The notes under the pieces: model-generated
The model's database searches: none
What the model was told of the DNA's origin: nothing
The model's input: only the letters and a program-made list of their open reading frames with translations
Shown here: positions 43,560-52,544 of the stretch, in pieces
How the letters are laid out: each line of letters begins with the position of its first letter
How positions within the stretch are numbered: the first letter of the stretch is position 1
Assembly (NCBI RefSeq): GCF_008806595.1
Contig: NZ_VZRB01000002.1
Location: 434,001-498,000, forward strand
Direction: 5' to 3'
DNA: 64,000 nt
Source: Streptomyces luteolifulvus
GTDB lineage: Bacteria > Actinomycetota > Actinomycetes > Streptomycetales > Streptomycetaceae
Position numbers and translations under genes: made by a program

Positions 43560-44066
43560 TCACCCCACCGGCTCGATGACGTCGGCCAGGAGCCGGCGCA
43601 ACCGCGCCACGCCCCGTGACGCATGGGATCGAGCGGTGCCCACCGGGCACCCCAGCACCTCCGCGACCTGTTTCTCGGGCAGGTCCTGGTAGTAACGCAG
43701 CACCACCGCGGCCCGCTGCCGCGGCGGCAACTGGGCCAGCGCGGCCTCCAGGCGCGAGCGTTCCGCCACGACGGCGGACACGTCACCCGCCTCGGGCAGG
43801 TCGGGCAGCTGCTCGACGGGGCGCTCGCCCCACCAGCGCCGCCGCGCCGAGCGTGCCGCCGCCCGGGCCAGAACCTTGCGCACGTATGCCTCCGGGGCCT
43901 CCTCCGCGATCTTGGGCCAGACGAACCAGAGCTTGACGAGGGCTTCCTGGAGCAGGTCCTCGGCCCGGTGCCGGTCACCCCCGACGAGCAGCCGTGCGAG
44001 GTGGAACAACGCCGACCAACGGGCTGCCACGAACCCGTCGAACCCTTCGGCCCGCTCCCGCTCCAT
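43560..44066 (-). CDS. SigE-family (ECF) RNA polymerase sigma factor
   Basis: A 168-residue ECF sigma factor of the actinobacterial SigE family. Sigma region 2 (FDGFVAARWSALFHLARLLVGGDRHRAEDLLQEALVKLWFVW) is at the N-terminus and region 4 (LPPRQRAAVVLRYYQDLPEKQVAEVLGCPVGTARSHASRGVARLRRLL) at the C-terminus. The ATG at 44066 (MERERAEGF) is favoured over upstream starts. Divergent from pknG, with 217 bp between. Confidence 0.92.
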   Translation of the reverse strand: MERERAEGFDGFVAARWSALFHLARLLVGGDRHRAEDLLQEALVKLWFVWPKIAEEAPEAYVRKVLARAAARSARRRWWGERPVEQLPDLPEAGDVSAVVAERSRLEAALAQLPPRQRAAVVLRYYQDLPEKQVAEVLGCPVGTARSHASRGVARLRRLLADVIEPVG

Positions 44067-44269
44067 CCGCACCGTCCCTGCTCCGACCAGCCCCCTGTAC
44101 CTAGGGAAAGACGCCGGCCCCCATGCCACGATGCACTCCACCCCTGTGATCCGGGTCACGGTCGCCAGGGGTGGCCGACCGCCACGGCGGGGCGGGCCCG
44201 AGCACCACCGCGCAGAGCGGACACATCACCTCCCCATGCCGCACCGGCGGCATTCCCGGCACCCCCGTC

Positions 44270-44275
44270 TATCCT
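44270..44275 (+). promoter_or_regulatory. -10 element placing the pknG start at or near the transcript end
   Basis: TATCCT at 44270-44275 ends eight bases before the ATG at 44284, so the transcript may begin at or just before the start codon. No ribosome site precedes the ATG. Confidence 0.4.
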
Positions 44276-44283
44276 GAGGATCC

Positions 44284-46596
44284 ATGGAGGGGGCTGCGGG
44301 GGCTGCGGGCAGGGAGGCATCCGGTGAACTGCCGGACTCCAGCGGGTCGTTCGGGCCGCTCGTAGTCGCCGCGCAGCCGGTGCTGCTGCGCACCGCGCAG
44401 GTGGAACTCCCCGAGGAGAGCCCCGACCCGGCACTGCTGCCCACGATCAAGCTGCTGGAGCGCGCGGCGTCGCGGGCCGACGCCCCGCACGCGCTTCCGC
44501 TGCCGCCGGGGCAGCTGCTCGCCGGGCAGTACCGGCTGATCCGGCGGCTCGGCTACGGAGGGATGGGCGAGGTCCACCTCGCGCTGGACACCAAGGTCGA
44601 CGAGCGCGAGGTCGCCATCAAGATCCTGCACCCGGAACAGGCGGCGGCCGGGCCGGGCGCCCTGGCCCGGGAGCGGCGGGCCCTGGTCGACCTCAGCCAC
44701 GACGACATCATCCGGGTCTTCAACTACGGGCACCACCCCGAGGTCGGCGACTTCCTCGTGCTCCAGTACGTGGACGGGCTCACGCTGGAGGAGGTGCGGG
44801 CCCGGGCCCGGGTGAACCCGGCCGAGTTCGGCGGGGGCCGCTTCCACGAGTTCGTGCTCGCCTACGGAGTACGTCTCCTCGCCGCGCTCGGGTATCTGCA
44901 CTCCGGCCGGCCCGGCAGGGTCTACGGCGACCTCAAGCCGGACAACGTCATGCACGACGGCACCACGACGAAGATCATCGACGTGGGGAGCGTCCGCGCG
45001 GCCGGGCTGCCCGGCCTCACCACGGAGGGTTTCCGCGCCCCGACCGCCGGCCCGAGCGGCGAATCCACCGGCCAGGACGACCTGTTCAGCCTGGGCGAGA
45101 CGCTGCGGAGGCTGAGCGGGCTCGGGCAGTCGCCCGGGGAACTGGCGGAGCTGGGCTCCCTGGACATGCTGGACAGACTGGGCGAGGACGGCTCTCCCGA
45201 GTTCCCGCAGGCCAAGCAGATGACGGCGCCCCCGCCCCGCGGACTCGGTCTGCTCTCGCTCGCCCGGGTGCTGCACCGCGCCACCCGGAGCGAGCGGGCC
45301 GACCGGTTCGCGACCGCCCCTGAGATGGAGGAGCAACTGCGGGGCGTGTTCCGGGAGTTGCGCTCCTTACGGACCGGGACGGAGACCTTCGAGCCGTCGC
45401 CGCTCTTCCTCCAGTCGCCGTACGCGCTCGACGGGGCGCTCGGAAGCGCGCCACCCCTCGCACGCTGGGCGGCGCGGCGTACCCCCGCGGTGCACACGCC
45501 GCCGTCACCCGCCGAGGTCGCCCGGCGGCTGCCCGTCCCGCGGCCCGATCCGTACGACGCCCAGCACGCGGAGCTGAGCAGGCTCGCCGACGCGGCTCCG
45601 GAGGCGCTGTTGCAGCACACCGCGGACTGGCGGGACTCGCCGGAGGTCCATCTGCTGCGCTGCCGCCTGCGGTTGCGGGTTCCCCGCGGCGGCGCCGAGG
45701 CGGCCGAGCGCGAACTGCGGTCCGCCGAGGCGCTGATCGGGCCCGAGCACGCACCGTACGACTGGCGGCTCGACTGGCACCGCGGGCTGCTCGCCCTCGT
45801 CCGGGGCCAAGTGGACGCGGCACGGCGGCACTTCGACCGCGTCTACGCGGCGATCCCGGGCGAGTACGCGCCGAAGCTCGCGCTCGGCCACTGCGCCGAG
45901 CGGCTGGGCCGGTGGCGGGAGGCGCTGACGTTCTACGAGGCGGTGCGGCTGCGCAACCCGTCGCTGGGCAGCGCGGCGTTCGGCGCGGTACGGGCGCACC
46001 TGGCGCTGGGCGGCGAGCGGGCGCTGGACGACGCGGTGCGGGCGCTGGACGCGGTCCCGCAGCATTCACGGCACCGGACCGCCGCGCGAACGGCCGCGGT
46101 GCGCATCGGAGTCGAGCACGTACGCACCGCCGAGCACCCGGGGGAGGTGACCGAGCGGCTGGGCGAGGTGCTGGAGCGGCTGGCCCGGCTCTTCCATGCG
46201 CACGGGCTGACGGACGAGCAGGCCCGGGTCCGGATGACGGCGGAGGTGTGGGAGGCCGCGCTGGGCGCGCTGGCGCGGGGTGCCCTCGACGCCCCGGGCC
46301 TCGCCGCGCTGGCCGCCGGCGCCGACGTACGGCTCGGTCTGCCGTCCGGCGAGCCGGGTCTGCGCACCGGCCTGTCCCGCCTCCGCCTCTCCCTCGCGCA
46401 CCAGGCGGCCCGCTCCGCCGCACCCGAGGACGCCGCCGTCGCCGAGACCCTGCTGGATCTCGCCTACGAGGTCCGCCCGCTCGCCTTCCGTCACCACAGG
46501 GACAGCCCATGGCTCGGCAGGAGAGTCACGAACTGGCTCCGGACGCTCGCCCGCACGCCGTCGCCGGGCCGCAGCGCCGAGGCGGCCCGCGAATGA
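44284..46596 (+). CDS. pknG: PknG-family serine/threonine protein kinase with TPR domain
   Basis: A 770-residue soluble kinase with the PknG layout: a flexible N-terminus (1-80), kinase domain (83-345) and TPR-like C-terminus (440-770). The Gly loop is LGYGGMGEV (89-97), lysine K113 is in VAIKIL, the catalytic loop reads YGDLKPDNVM with D216, and the DFG is DVGS (D233), a PknG-like variant. The mycobacterial N-terminal rubredoxin (CxxC) motif is absent. In mycobacteria and corynebacteria PknG phosphorylates GarA/OdhI to control 2-oxoglutarate use; no such target is in the window. It overlaps the next gene by ATGA. Confidence 0.9.
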   Translation: MEGAAGAAGREASGELPDSSGSFGPLVVAAQPVLLRTAQVELPEESPDPALLPTIKLLERAASRADAPHALPLPPGQLLAGQYRLIRRLGYGGMGEVHLALDTKVDEREVAIKILHPEQAAAGPGALARERRALVDLSHDDIIRVFNYGHHPEVGDFLVLQYVDGLTLEEVRARARVNPAEFGGGRFHEFVLAYGVRLLAALGYLHSGRPGRVYGDLKPDNVMHDGTTTKIIDVGSVRAAGLPGLTTEGFRAPTAGPSGESTGQDDLFSLGETLRRLSGLGQSPGELAELGSLDMLDRLGEDGSPEFPQAKQMTAPPPRGLGLLSLARVLHRATRSERADRFATAPEMEEQLRGVFRELRSLRTGTETFEPSPLFLQSPYALDGALGSAPPLARWAARRTPAVHTPPSPAEVARRLPVPRPDPYDAQHAELSRLADAAPEALLQHTADWRDSPEVHLLRCRLRLRVPRGGAEAAERELRSAEALIGPEHAPYDWRLDWHRGLLALVRGQVDAARRHFDRVYAAIPGEYAPKLALGHCAERLGRWREALTFYEAVRLRNPSLGSAAFGAVRAHLALGGERALDDAVRALDAVPQHSRHRTAARTAAVRIGVEHVRTAEHPGEVTERLGEVLERLARLFHAHGLTDEQARVRMTAEVWEAALGALARGALDAPGLAALAAGADVRLGLPSGEPGLRTGLSRLRLSLAHQAARSAAPEDAAVAETLLDLAYEVRPLAFRHHRDSPWLGRRVTNWLRTLARTPSPGRSAEAARE

Positions 46597-47789
46597 ACCG
46601 GGCCATGCCGCCGAAGCCTTCGGCCGCCCGCCTGCTGCGCGGTGCCCGGGCCGTGTTCACCGTCGCCGCCGAACTCGCCCGCCGGGTACGGCGCTACGCG
46701 TGGCCGTCCACTGCGGGCAGCCGCAACCGCGCGTATCTGCGGGACCGGCTCGTCGCGCTGCCGCTGCTCGCCGTCGTGGCCTTCGGGGCGTTCGGCTGGG
46801 CCTACACCGGCGTGCGGGGCGACTCCGCGTATGCGCGGGACCGGCTGGCGCCCGCGCTGGTCGGCCTCGCCGGCGTCCGGGCCTCGCTGTTCATCGCGCA
46901 GGGCGAGGCCGAGGAGAACCTCGCCGAGGGCCGGGCAGCAGAACTCAGCGGGCTCAGCGAGCGGTACCGGACCCGGGTGGCGCGGGCGACGCAGAACCTG
47001 AACCGGGTCACGCGCAGCGGAGCCCTGACCGTGGCCGAGGAGCAGGAGCTGCGGGTCGTGTCCGCGCTGGTCGTGGACTACACGGGCTGGATCGGCCGGG
47101 CTCAGGGACACGCCACGGACCCGGTCCTGAGGGACGCCGAACTCGCGTACGCGCGCAGCATGCTCTGCTCCACGCCCGTCGCCCCGCAGGACAGCGGTGA
47201 CCGCTACCCGCCGTGCCCGCCCGCGACCGGCTCGGGTGCCACCTCGATCGTGGACCGGGTGTCCGGCCTGGAGCGGCAGTTGCGCGAACGGCTCGCGGAC
47301 CGGGCCGGCTGGGGAGACGGCGTGCTCGCCGCCGGCGCCGTCTCCGGGGTCGCCTCCGTGCTGCTCGCCGCAGGACTGTGGCGGACCCTGTCCTTCCTGC
47401 GCCGCCGCTTCCGGATCCGGCTCAGCGTTCCGCTGGCGGCCGCCGCCCTGCCGCTGCTCGCCGTACCGCTGCTGACAGCCGACGCCCTGCTCGCCCAGCA
47501 CGCGCAGCGGGAGACCGTGCCCGTGGCGGACGCGCTCGCCGAGCGGACCTCGCCGAAGACGGAGACGGCCGCCGAGGAGCGCCCCTTCGACGGCCCGGAT
47601 CCGGTGGCGATCGATGTACTGGCCGACCGGCTCGACGACGGCCTGTCCGAGGGCCGGTTCGGCTTCCTGGACGGGGCCGCCCCCTTCGTGTTCCCCGTGG
47701 GCCTGGCCTGCGCCGGCGTCATCGGCGGCGCCCTGCACGCGTACCGCCGTGAGTACCTCGTGGTGGCCCGACCGGGAGTCGTCGCATGA
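46593..47789 (+). CDS. Four-TM membrane protein with large extracytoplasmic loop, GlnX-like candidate
   Basis: A 398-residue protein. TM1 (about 49-70) is followed by a ~170-residue extracytoplasmic loop, then TM2 (about 250-270), TM3 (about 286-306) and TM4 (about 368-388). It is wedged between pknG and the binding lipoprotein with four-base overlaps on both sides (46593-46596, 47786-47789). Mycobacterial GlnX occupies the same position and is also a four-TM protein, so it could relay ligand status from the lipoprotein to PknG. Similarity to GlnX is by layout; sequence homology is not tested. Confidence 0.75.
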   Translation: MNRAMPPKPSAARLLRGARAVFTVAAELARRVRRYAWPSTAGSRNRAYLRDRLVALPLLAVVAFGAFGWAYTGVRGDSAYARDRLAPALVGLAGVRASLFIAQGEAEENLAEGRAAELSGLSERYRTRVARATQNLNRVTRSGALTVAEEQELRVVSALVVDYTGWIGRAQGHATDPVLRDAELAYARSMLCSTPVAPQDSGDRYPPCPPATGSGATSIVDRVSGLERQLRERLADRAGWGDGVLAAGAVSGVASVLLAAGLWRTLSFLRRRFRIRLSVPLAAAALPLLAVPLLTADALLAQHAQRETVPVADALAERTSPKTETAAEERPFDGPDPVAIDVLADRLDDGLSEGRFGFLDGAAPFVFPVGLACAGVIGGALHAYRREYLVVARPGVVA

Positions 47790-49054
47790 ACCGTGTCCTG
47801 CGCGCCCTGCTCGCGGCGGCGTGCCTGCTCGCCCTCGTCCCCGGCTGCTCGGCGCACCCGCCCGCCCCGCTCGTCGTCCTCGGCCCGTGGACCGGGGCGG
47901 AGGGCGAGGCCTTCGAAGCGGCCCTGGAACGGCTCGACGACGGGACCGGCCGGACGTACACCTACGAAGGCACCCGCTCGCTGCGCGAGACCCTCGTCTC
48001 ACAACTGGAGGCCGACGATCCGCCGGACGTGGCGATCCTCAACAGCATCGGCGAACTGACCGAGTACGCCCGCCGCGACAAGCTGAAGCCGCTCGCCGAG
48101 GCGACCGCCGAGCGCGCGTACCCGCCCTGGGCGCCGACACTGCTGGTGGACGGCAGGCGCCGCACGTACTGGGTGCCGCTGAAGGTCGACCTGAAGAGCC
48201 TCGTGTGGAGCAGGAAGGACGCGTCGGACAAGGCTCCCATCTGGTGCGTGGGGCTCGCCTCGCAGGCCACCTCGGGCTGGCCCGGCACCGACTGGATCGA
48301 GGACATCCTCCTCCACCAGGCGGGCCCGGCGGTCTACACCCAGTGGGCCACGAGCCGCCTCACCTGGCGCGCCCCGGCGGTCCGCGGCGCCTGGACGACC
48401 TGGGCACAGTTGCTCGGCGTACGCTCCGCGGCCTCGGTCGAGCGCTCCCTCACCACGTCCTACGAGGGCACATCCGGCCCGAACGGCCCGCGGGGCCTGC
48501 TCCACTCCCCCGGCTTCCGTTGCACGCACGAACATCAGAGCGCCTTCATCCGGTACGTGTACACGGGCACCGACATCGCATTGGAGCCGTCGGCACGGTT
48601 CCTGGACGGGCCGGCCGAGTACCGCGACACCTACGAGGTCGCGGGCGACATGGCCGCCGTCTTCAGCGACAACCCGGCGGCCCAGGAACTGGTGCAACGG
48701 CTGTCGAGCCCGGCGGGGCGCAAGCGCTGGCGCGAGGAGGCGGCCCCGGCGGTGCGCCCCCTGTTCCCGAACCGGACCGACCCGGCACCCACACACCCCA
48801 CCGAGCGGCACATCGACACCCTGCTCACCCGCAGCGCCCGCACCCTGTGCTTCGACGCCTCGGACGTGATGCCGCCCGAACTGCGGGACGCCTTCCACCG
48901 CGCGGTCCTGGAATTCTTCCGCGATCCCGCGTCCCGCCGTCTCGACGCACTGCTCGGACAACTGGAGACGGTCCGCACCCAGACGAACGAGAACCCACCG
49001 GAGGGCCACACGTTCCGCCCACCGGAGGAAATCTGCGCGAGCCCCGCCGGCTGA
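47786..49054 (+). CDS. Extracytoplasmic solute-binding lipoprotein of the PknG operon
   Basis: A 422-residue lipoprotein with lipobox LLALVPGC (C21). The mature part has the layout of an extracellular solute-binding protein of the SBP_bac_1 type (PLVVLGPWTGAEGEAFEAAL; LVSQLEADDPPDVAILNSIG; YWVPLKVDLKSLVW), not the smaller glutamine-binding GlnH type, and is longer than GlnH. No transport permease is encoded nearby, so the binding protein probably signals. Five cysteines are present beyond the lipobox region. It closes the operon; the downstream msrB is on the other strand. Confidence 0.82.
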   Translation: MNRVLRALLAAACLLALVPGCSAHPPAPLVVLGPWTGAEGEAFEAALERLDDGTGRTYTYEGTRSLRETLVSQLEADDPPDVAILNSIGELTEYARRDKLKPLAEATAERAYPPWAPTLLVDGRRRTYWVPLKVDLKSLVWSRKDASDKAPIWCVGLASQATSGWPGTDWIEDILLHQAGPAVYTQWATSRLTWRAPAVRGAWTTWAQLLGVRSAASVERSLTTSYEGTSGPNGPRGLLHSPGFRCTHEHQSAFIRYVYTGTDIALEPSARFLDGPAEYRDTYEVAGDMAAVFSDNPAAQELVQRLSSPAGRKRWREEAAPAVRPLFPNRTDPAPTHPTERHIDTLLTRSARTLCFDASDVMPPELRDAFHRAVLEFFRDPASRRLDALLGQLETVRTQTNENPPEGHTFRPPEEICASPAG

Positions 49055-49126
49055 GCCGGGCCCTGCAACCGCCAGGCCGTGACGGAGAGCCGCATCAGCT
49101 TCCAGGACGGAGCGATGACGATCCGG

Positions 49127-49534
49127 TCAGCCTTCTTCGGGCGTCAGCCGCAGGGAGATCGAGTTGATGCAGTACCGCTGGTCCGTCGGTGTCGCATAGC
49201 CCTCGCCCTCGAAGACGTGGCCGAGGTGTGAGCCGCAGCGTGCGCAGCGCACCTCCGTGCGGACCATTCCGTGGGAGCGGTCCTCGATGAGTTCCACCGC
49301 GTCGGAGTCCTTCGGGTCGTAGAAGGACGGCCAGCCGCAGTGGGACTCGAACTTCGTGGTGGAGGTGAACAGTTCGGCGCCGCAGGCGCGGCAGGAGTAC
49401 ACGCCCTTCGCCTTGGTGTCGGTGTACTCACCGGTGAAGGCGGGCTCGGTCGCGGCCTGGCGCAGCACGGCGTACTCGCCCGGCGTCAGCTCCGCACGCC
49501 ACTGCTCGTCCGGCTTCTCGACGTCGTACGACAT
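49127..49534 (-). CDS. msrB: Peptide methionine-R-sulfoxide reductase
   Basis: A 135-residue MsrB that reduces methionine-R-sulfoxide in proteins. The catalytic cysteine is in RYCINS, and two CxxC pairs (CRAC, CARC) bind structural zinc. GWPSFYDP is the substrate-site signature. It starts 13 bases after the murC stop and is probably cotranscribed with it. Confidence 0.97.
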   Translation of the reverse strand: MSYDVEKPDEQWRAELTPGEYAVLRQAATEPAFTGEYTDTKAKGVYSCRACGAELFTSTTKFESHCGWPSFYDPKDSDAVELIEDRSHGMVRTEVRCARCGSHLGHVFEGEGYATPTDQRYCINSISLRLTPEEG

Positions 49535-49547
49535 GAGCCTCAGCCCC

Positions 49548-50939
49548 TTACTTCGACAGCTGGTCGAGGATGCGCGGGCCGAGGTCCGTGACGTCGCCCG
49601 CGCCCATGGTGAGAACGAGATCACCCGCCCCGGCCATTCCCGCCACGACCGCCGGCACCCCGGCCTTGTCGTGGACCGCCGTCACGTCCGCGCCCGCGGC
49701 CCGCGCCGCCTCGATGATCAGCTCGCTGGTGACGCCGGGGATCGGGTCCTCGCGGGCCGGGTAGATGTCCAGCACCACGGAGGCGTCGGCGAGGGCCAGG
49801 GCCTGGCCCATCTCCGTGCCGAGCTCCTGCGTCCGGGAGAACAGATGCGGCTGGAAGACGACCAGGATCCGCGCCTCGCCCGCCGCCGCCCGCATCGCCT
49901 CCAGATCGGCCGTCATCTCGGTGGGGTGGTGGGCGTAGGAGTCGATCACCTGGACGCCGGCCGCCTCGCCCTTCAGCTGGAGGCGGCGCTTGACGCCGGT
50001 GTAGGCGGCGAGGGCGGGCGCCAGCTCGGCGGCCGGCACACCCAGCGCCACGCCCGCCGTCAGCGCGGCGACCGCGTTGTGCGCGTAGTGCCGGCCCGGG
50101 ACGGAGACGGCGAAGGTCAGCTCACTGCCGTCCAGCAGGACGGTGACCTCGCTCTTCAGTCCCTGCGCCACGACCGAGAGGACCCGCACGTCCGCGTCCT
50201 TCGACTCGCCGTACGTCACCACCTTCACGTCGCTCGCCGCGAGGCGGCGCGTCAGCTCCCGCGCCCCCTCGTGGTCCGCGGAGATCACCAGCGTGCCGCC
50301 CTCGGTGATACGGCCCGCGAACGTCTCGAAGGACTCGTAGATCTCGTCCATCGACGCGTAGTTGGCGTGGTGGTCGAGCTCGACGTTGAGGACGATCGCA
50401 ACCTCGGGGGCGTACTTGTGGAAGCTGCGGTCCGATTCGTCCGCCTCGGCTACGAAGATCTCGCCGTCGCCGTGCAGCGCGTTGGAGCCGGGGGCGTCCA
50501 GATCGCCGCCGATCGCGTACGACGGCTCGAGGCCCAGCGCGCTCAGCGACACGGCCAGCATCGACGTGGTCGTGGTCTTGCCGTGGGTGCCGGCGACCGC
50601 GATCGGGCGCAGCCCCTCCATCAGGGCCGCGAGGGCGTCGGAGCGGTGCACGACCGGGATGCCCAGTTCGGCGGCCCGGGCCAGCTCGGGGTTGTCCCCC
50701 CGGATCGCCGAGGACACGACGACGCAGCTCGCGTCGTCGGCGAGGTGGTCCGCCGCGTGCCCGAGGTGCACCGTCACGCCCAGCGCGCGCAGCGCCTCGG
50801 CGGTCTCGGAGTCCTTGGCGTCGCTGCCCGCGACCTTCGCCCCGCGCTGCGCGAGGATCTTCGCGATGCCCGACATCCCGGCGCCGCCGATGCCGATGAA
50901 GTGCGGTCGGTCCATGGCGGTGGGAAGGCCGGGTGCCAT
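49548..50939 (-). CDS. murC: UDP-N-acetylmuramate-L-alanine ligase
   Basis: A 463-residue Mur ligase adding L-alanine to UDP-MurNAc in peptidoglycan synthesis. HFIGIGGAGMSGIA is the N-terminal UDP-binding site, GTHGKTTTTSM is the ATP P-loop (about 110-120), and SYAHHPTE is a MurC signature. GGGAG precedes the ATG at 50939. The location, away from the division-and-cell-wall cluster, is usual for Streptomyces. msrB follows after 13 bases. Confidence 0.96.
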   Translation of the reverse strand: MAPGLPTAMDRPHFIGIGGAGMSGIAKILAQRGAKVAGSDAKDSETAEALRALGVTVHLGHAADHLADDASCVVVSSAIRGDNPELARAAELGIPVVHRSDALAALMEGLRPIAVAGTHGKTTTTSMLAVSLSALGLEPSYAIGGDLDAPGSNALHGDGEIFVAEADESDRSFHKYAPEVAIVLNVELDHHANYASMDEIYESFETFAGRITEGGTLVISADHEGARELTRRLAASDVKVVTYGESKDADVRVLSVVAQGLKSEVTVLLDGSELTFAVSVPGRHYAHNAVAALTAGVALGVPAAELAPALAAYTGVKRRLQLKGEAAGVQVIDSYAHHPTEMTADLEAMRAAAGEARILVVFQPHLFSRTQELGTEMGQALALADASVVLDIYPAREDPIPGVTSELIIEAARAAGADVTAVHDKAGVPAVVAGMAGAGDLVLTMGAGDVTDLGPRILDQLSK

Positions 50940-51067
50940 GCGTTGTCTCCCTGTGCGTGATACGGCATGCGGTGATACGGCGCTCGTGGCTCGGCGTGCG
51001 TGCCACTGCGGACGTTCAGCGGCCAAGCCTATGCCGTGCCGTCCACGCCCGGTGACGGCGTGGTCCG

Positions 51068-51541
51068 CTACGCCTTGGCGTGCGAGAACAGCTTCAGTAC
51101 CGGTACGCCCACCTTGTGCCGGGCACGGGAGGCCCAGTCCCGGTGGAAGAACTCCTCCACGTAGTGCGGGTCCGTCAGGACGATCACCTCGTCCGCCTCC
51201 ACCTCGTCCACCAGGATCTTCAGCGCGTCCAGCGGATGGTCCTCGATCAGCCGGCCCTCCGCCTCGTTGCCGGACGCGCGCAGCGCGATCAGCGACACGT
51301 CGAGGGCCTGCTGTGCGGGGCCCTTCGCGGCCTCGCCCTCCGGGGTCTCCCGCTCCCGGGCGGCCTCGTCGATCTCGCCGAGCGCGACGTCGTCGATGGC
51401 GCGCAGCAGCCGGTCGGCCTGGTCCCCCCGCGGCTGGAGCAGCACATGGAAGGTGACCGGCTCGTCGCCGTGCAGGCTCGTGACGAACTCCACGTCGGCG
51501 GACGTCAGGGCCTTCTCGATCATCAAAACGCTTGTGAACAC
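51068..51541 (-). CDS. UspA-like/uncharacterised alpha-beta protein (not a tryptophan-synthesis enzyme)
   Basis: A 157-residue protein, alternating alpha/beta, with VFTSVLMIEKAL at the start and KILVDEVEADEVIVLTDPHYVEEFF in the C-terminal half. Streptomyces homologues are sometimes labelled indole-3-glycerol phosphate synthase, but it is far too short for that TIM barrel and lacks its phosphate site. A nucleotide-binding/UspA-like fold is possible. The GTG at 51541 follows AAGGAGAAGGGG. The function is unknown. Confidence 0.75.
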   Translation of the reverse strand: MFTSVLMIEKALTSADVEFVTSLHGDEPVTFHVLLQPRGDQADRLLRAIDDVALGEIDEAARERETPEGEAAKGPAQQALDVSLIALRASGNEAEGRLIEDHPLDALKILVDEVEADEVIVLTDPHYVEEFFHRDWASRARHKVGVPVLKLFSHAKA

Positions 51542-51688
51542 CAGGCGCCCCTTCTCCTTCGAGGGCCCGGGGCCCTCACTCCTCCGTGGGCCGTGCCGGG
51601 CCCCGCGGATACCATCCTTCCCCGCGATCGCACGGGGGCTGCGAGATTCAGTGTGCTCTTCGGAAGCCAAATGGGTGGATCGGGCCGG

Positions 51689-52507
51689 TCACGGCCTGCG
51701 GTACCTGCTGAACAGGAAGCCGTCCTCCTCCAGCAGGGACCCCAGGACGAACCGCTGGGGGACCGCGACCGACGGCCCGCCGGCGATGCGCTGCGCGTCG
51801 CCCGCGGTGAGCATCGGGGCGAGGGTCAGGCACAGCTCGTCGAGCACCCCGGCGGCGACCAGCTGCCCGAGCAGCCGGGGGCCGCCCTCGGTCAGCAGCC
51901 GGGTGTGACCGAGCCAGGCGAGGGCGCGGACGGCGCGGTCGGGGTCCACGCCGACGCCGTCGCCGGCGATCACCACCCGGGCGCCGGCCTTCTCGGCGGC
52001 GGCGACGCGGTCCGGGGGCGCCGCGGCGCCGGTGAGGAGCAGGGTGGGCACGAGCGGCGAGGTGAACAGCGGGAGCGAGTAGTCCAGGTCGAGGCTTGCG
52101 CTGACCACGGCGATCGCCGGCGCGGGCCCCTGCCCTGCGGCCTGCCGGAGCGCCGCGAACTCCGCACGTGCGCGTGCCGGGCGGTACCCCTCCTGCCGTA
52201 CCGTTTCCGCGCCCACGACCACGACGTCCGCCAGCGCCCGCAGGGTGCCGAAGATCCGCATGTCGGCAGCGCTGGAGATGGGCTGGGAGCGGCCCTCGTG
52301 CTGGGCGGCTCCATCGAGCGTGGACACCATGTTGGCCCGCAGCCAGGCACCCGTCCCGCCGGGCACGGGCTCGGGAAAGGCGTAGGCGGCGGCGAGCTCG
52401 TCGAGACTCCACTCCCGCCCGCCGTCACCGCCCGCACCACCGGCCCCGGAGGCCCCGCCGGAGTCCAGGGCTGCTGTTTCGTCCGTCACAGGGAACAGGC
52501 GTCGCAT
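51689..52507 (-). CDS. RibD C-terminal-like pyrimidine reductase family protein
   Basis: A 272-residue protein of the RibD_C/dihydrofolate-reductase superfamily. LRANMVSTLDGAAQ, VVVGAETVRQEGYRPAR and LLTEGGPRLLGQLVAAG are the substrate and NADPH-binding signatures. It carries only the reductase domain, without the deaminase. It could reduce a ribosylamino-pyrimidine in riboflavin-like pathways; the exact substrate is uncertain. It is divergent from zapE with 37 bases between the starts. Confidence 0.87.
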   Translation of the reverse strand: MRRLFPVTDETAALDSGGASGAGGAGGDGGREWSLDELAAAYAFPEPVPGGTGAWLRANMVSTLDGAAQHEGRSQPISSAADMRIFGTLRALADVVVVGAETVRQEGYRPARARAEFAALRQAAGQGPAPAIAVVSASLDLDYSLPLFTSPLVPTLLLTGAAAPPDRVAAAEKAGARVVIAGDGVGVDPDRAVRALAWLGHTRLLTEGGPRLLGQLVAAGVLDELCLTLAPMLTAGDAQRIAGGPSVAVPQRFVLGSLLEEDGFLFSRYRRP

Positions 52508-52544
52508 GCCGAGCAGTCTGGCACGCCGTCTACAGTTGACAACC

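Noticed and set aside
51068..51541. Indole-3-glycerol phosphate synthase
   Set aside because: At 157 residues it is too short and has none of the barrel or phosphate-binding motifs.
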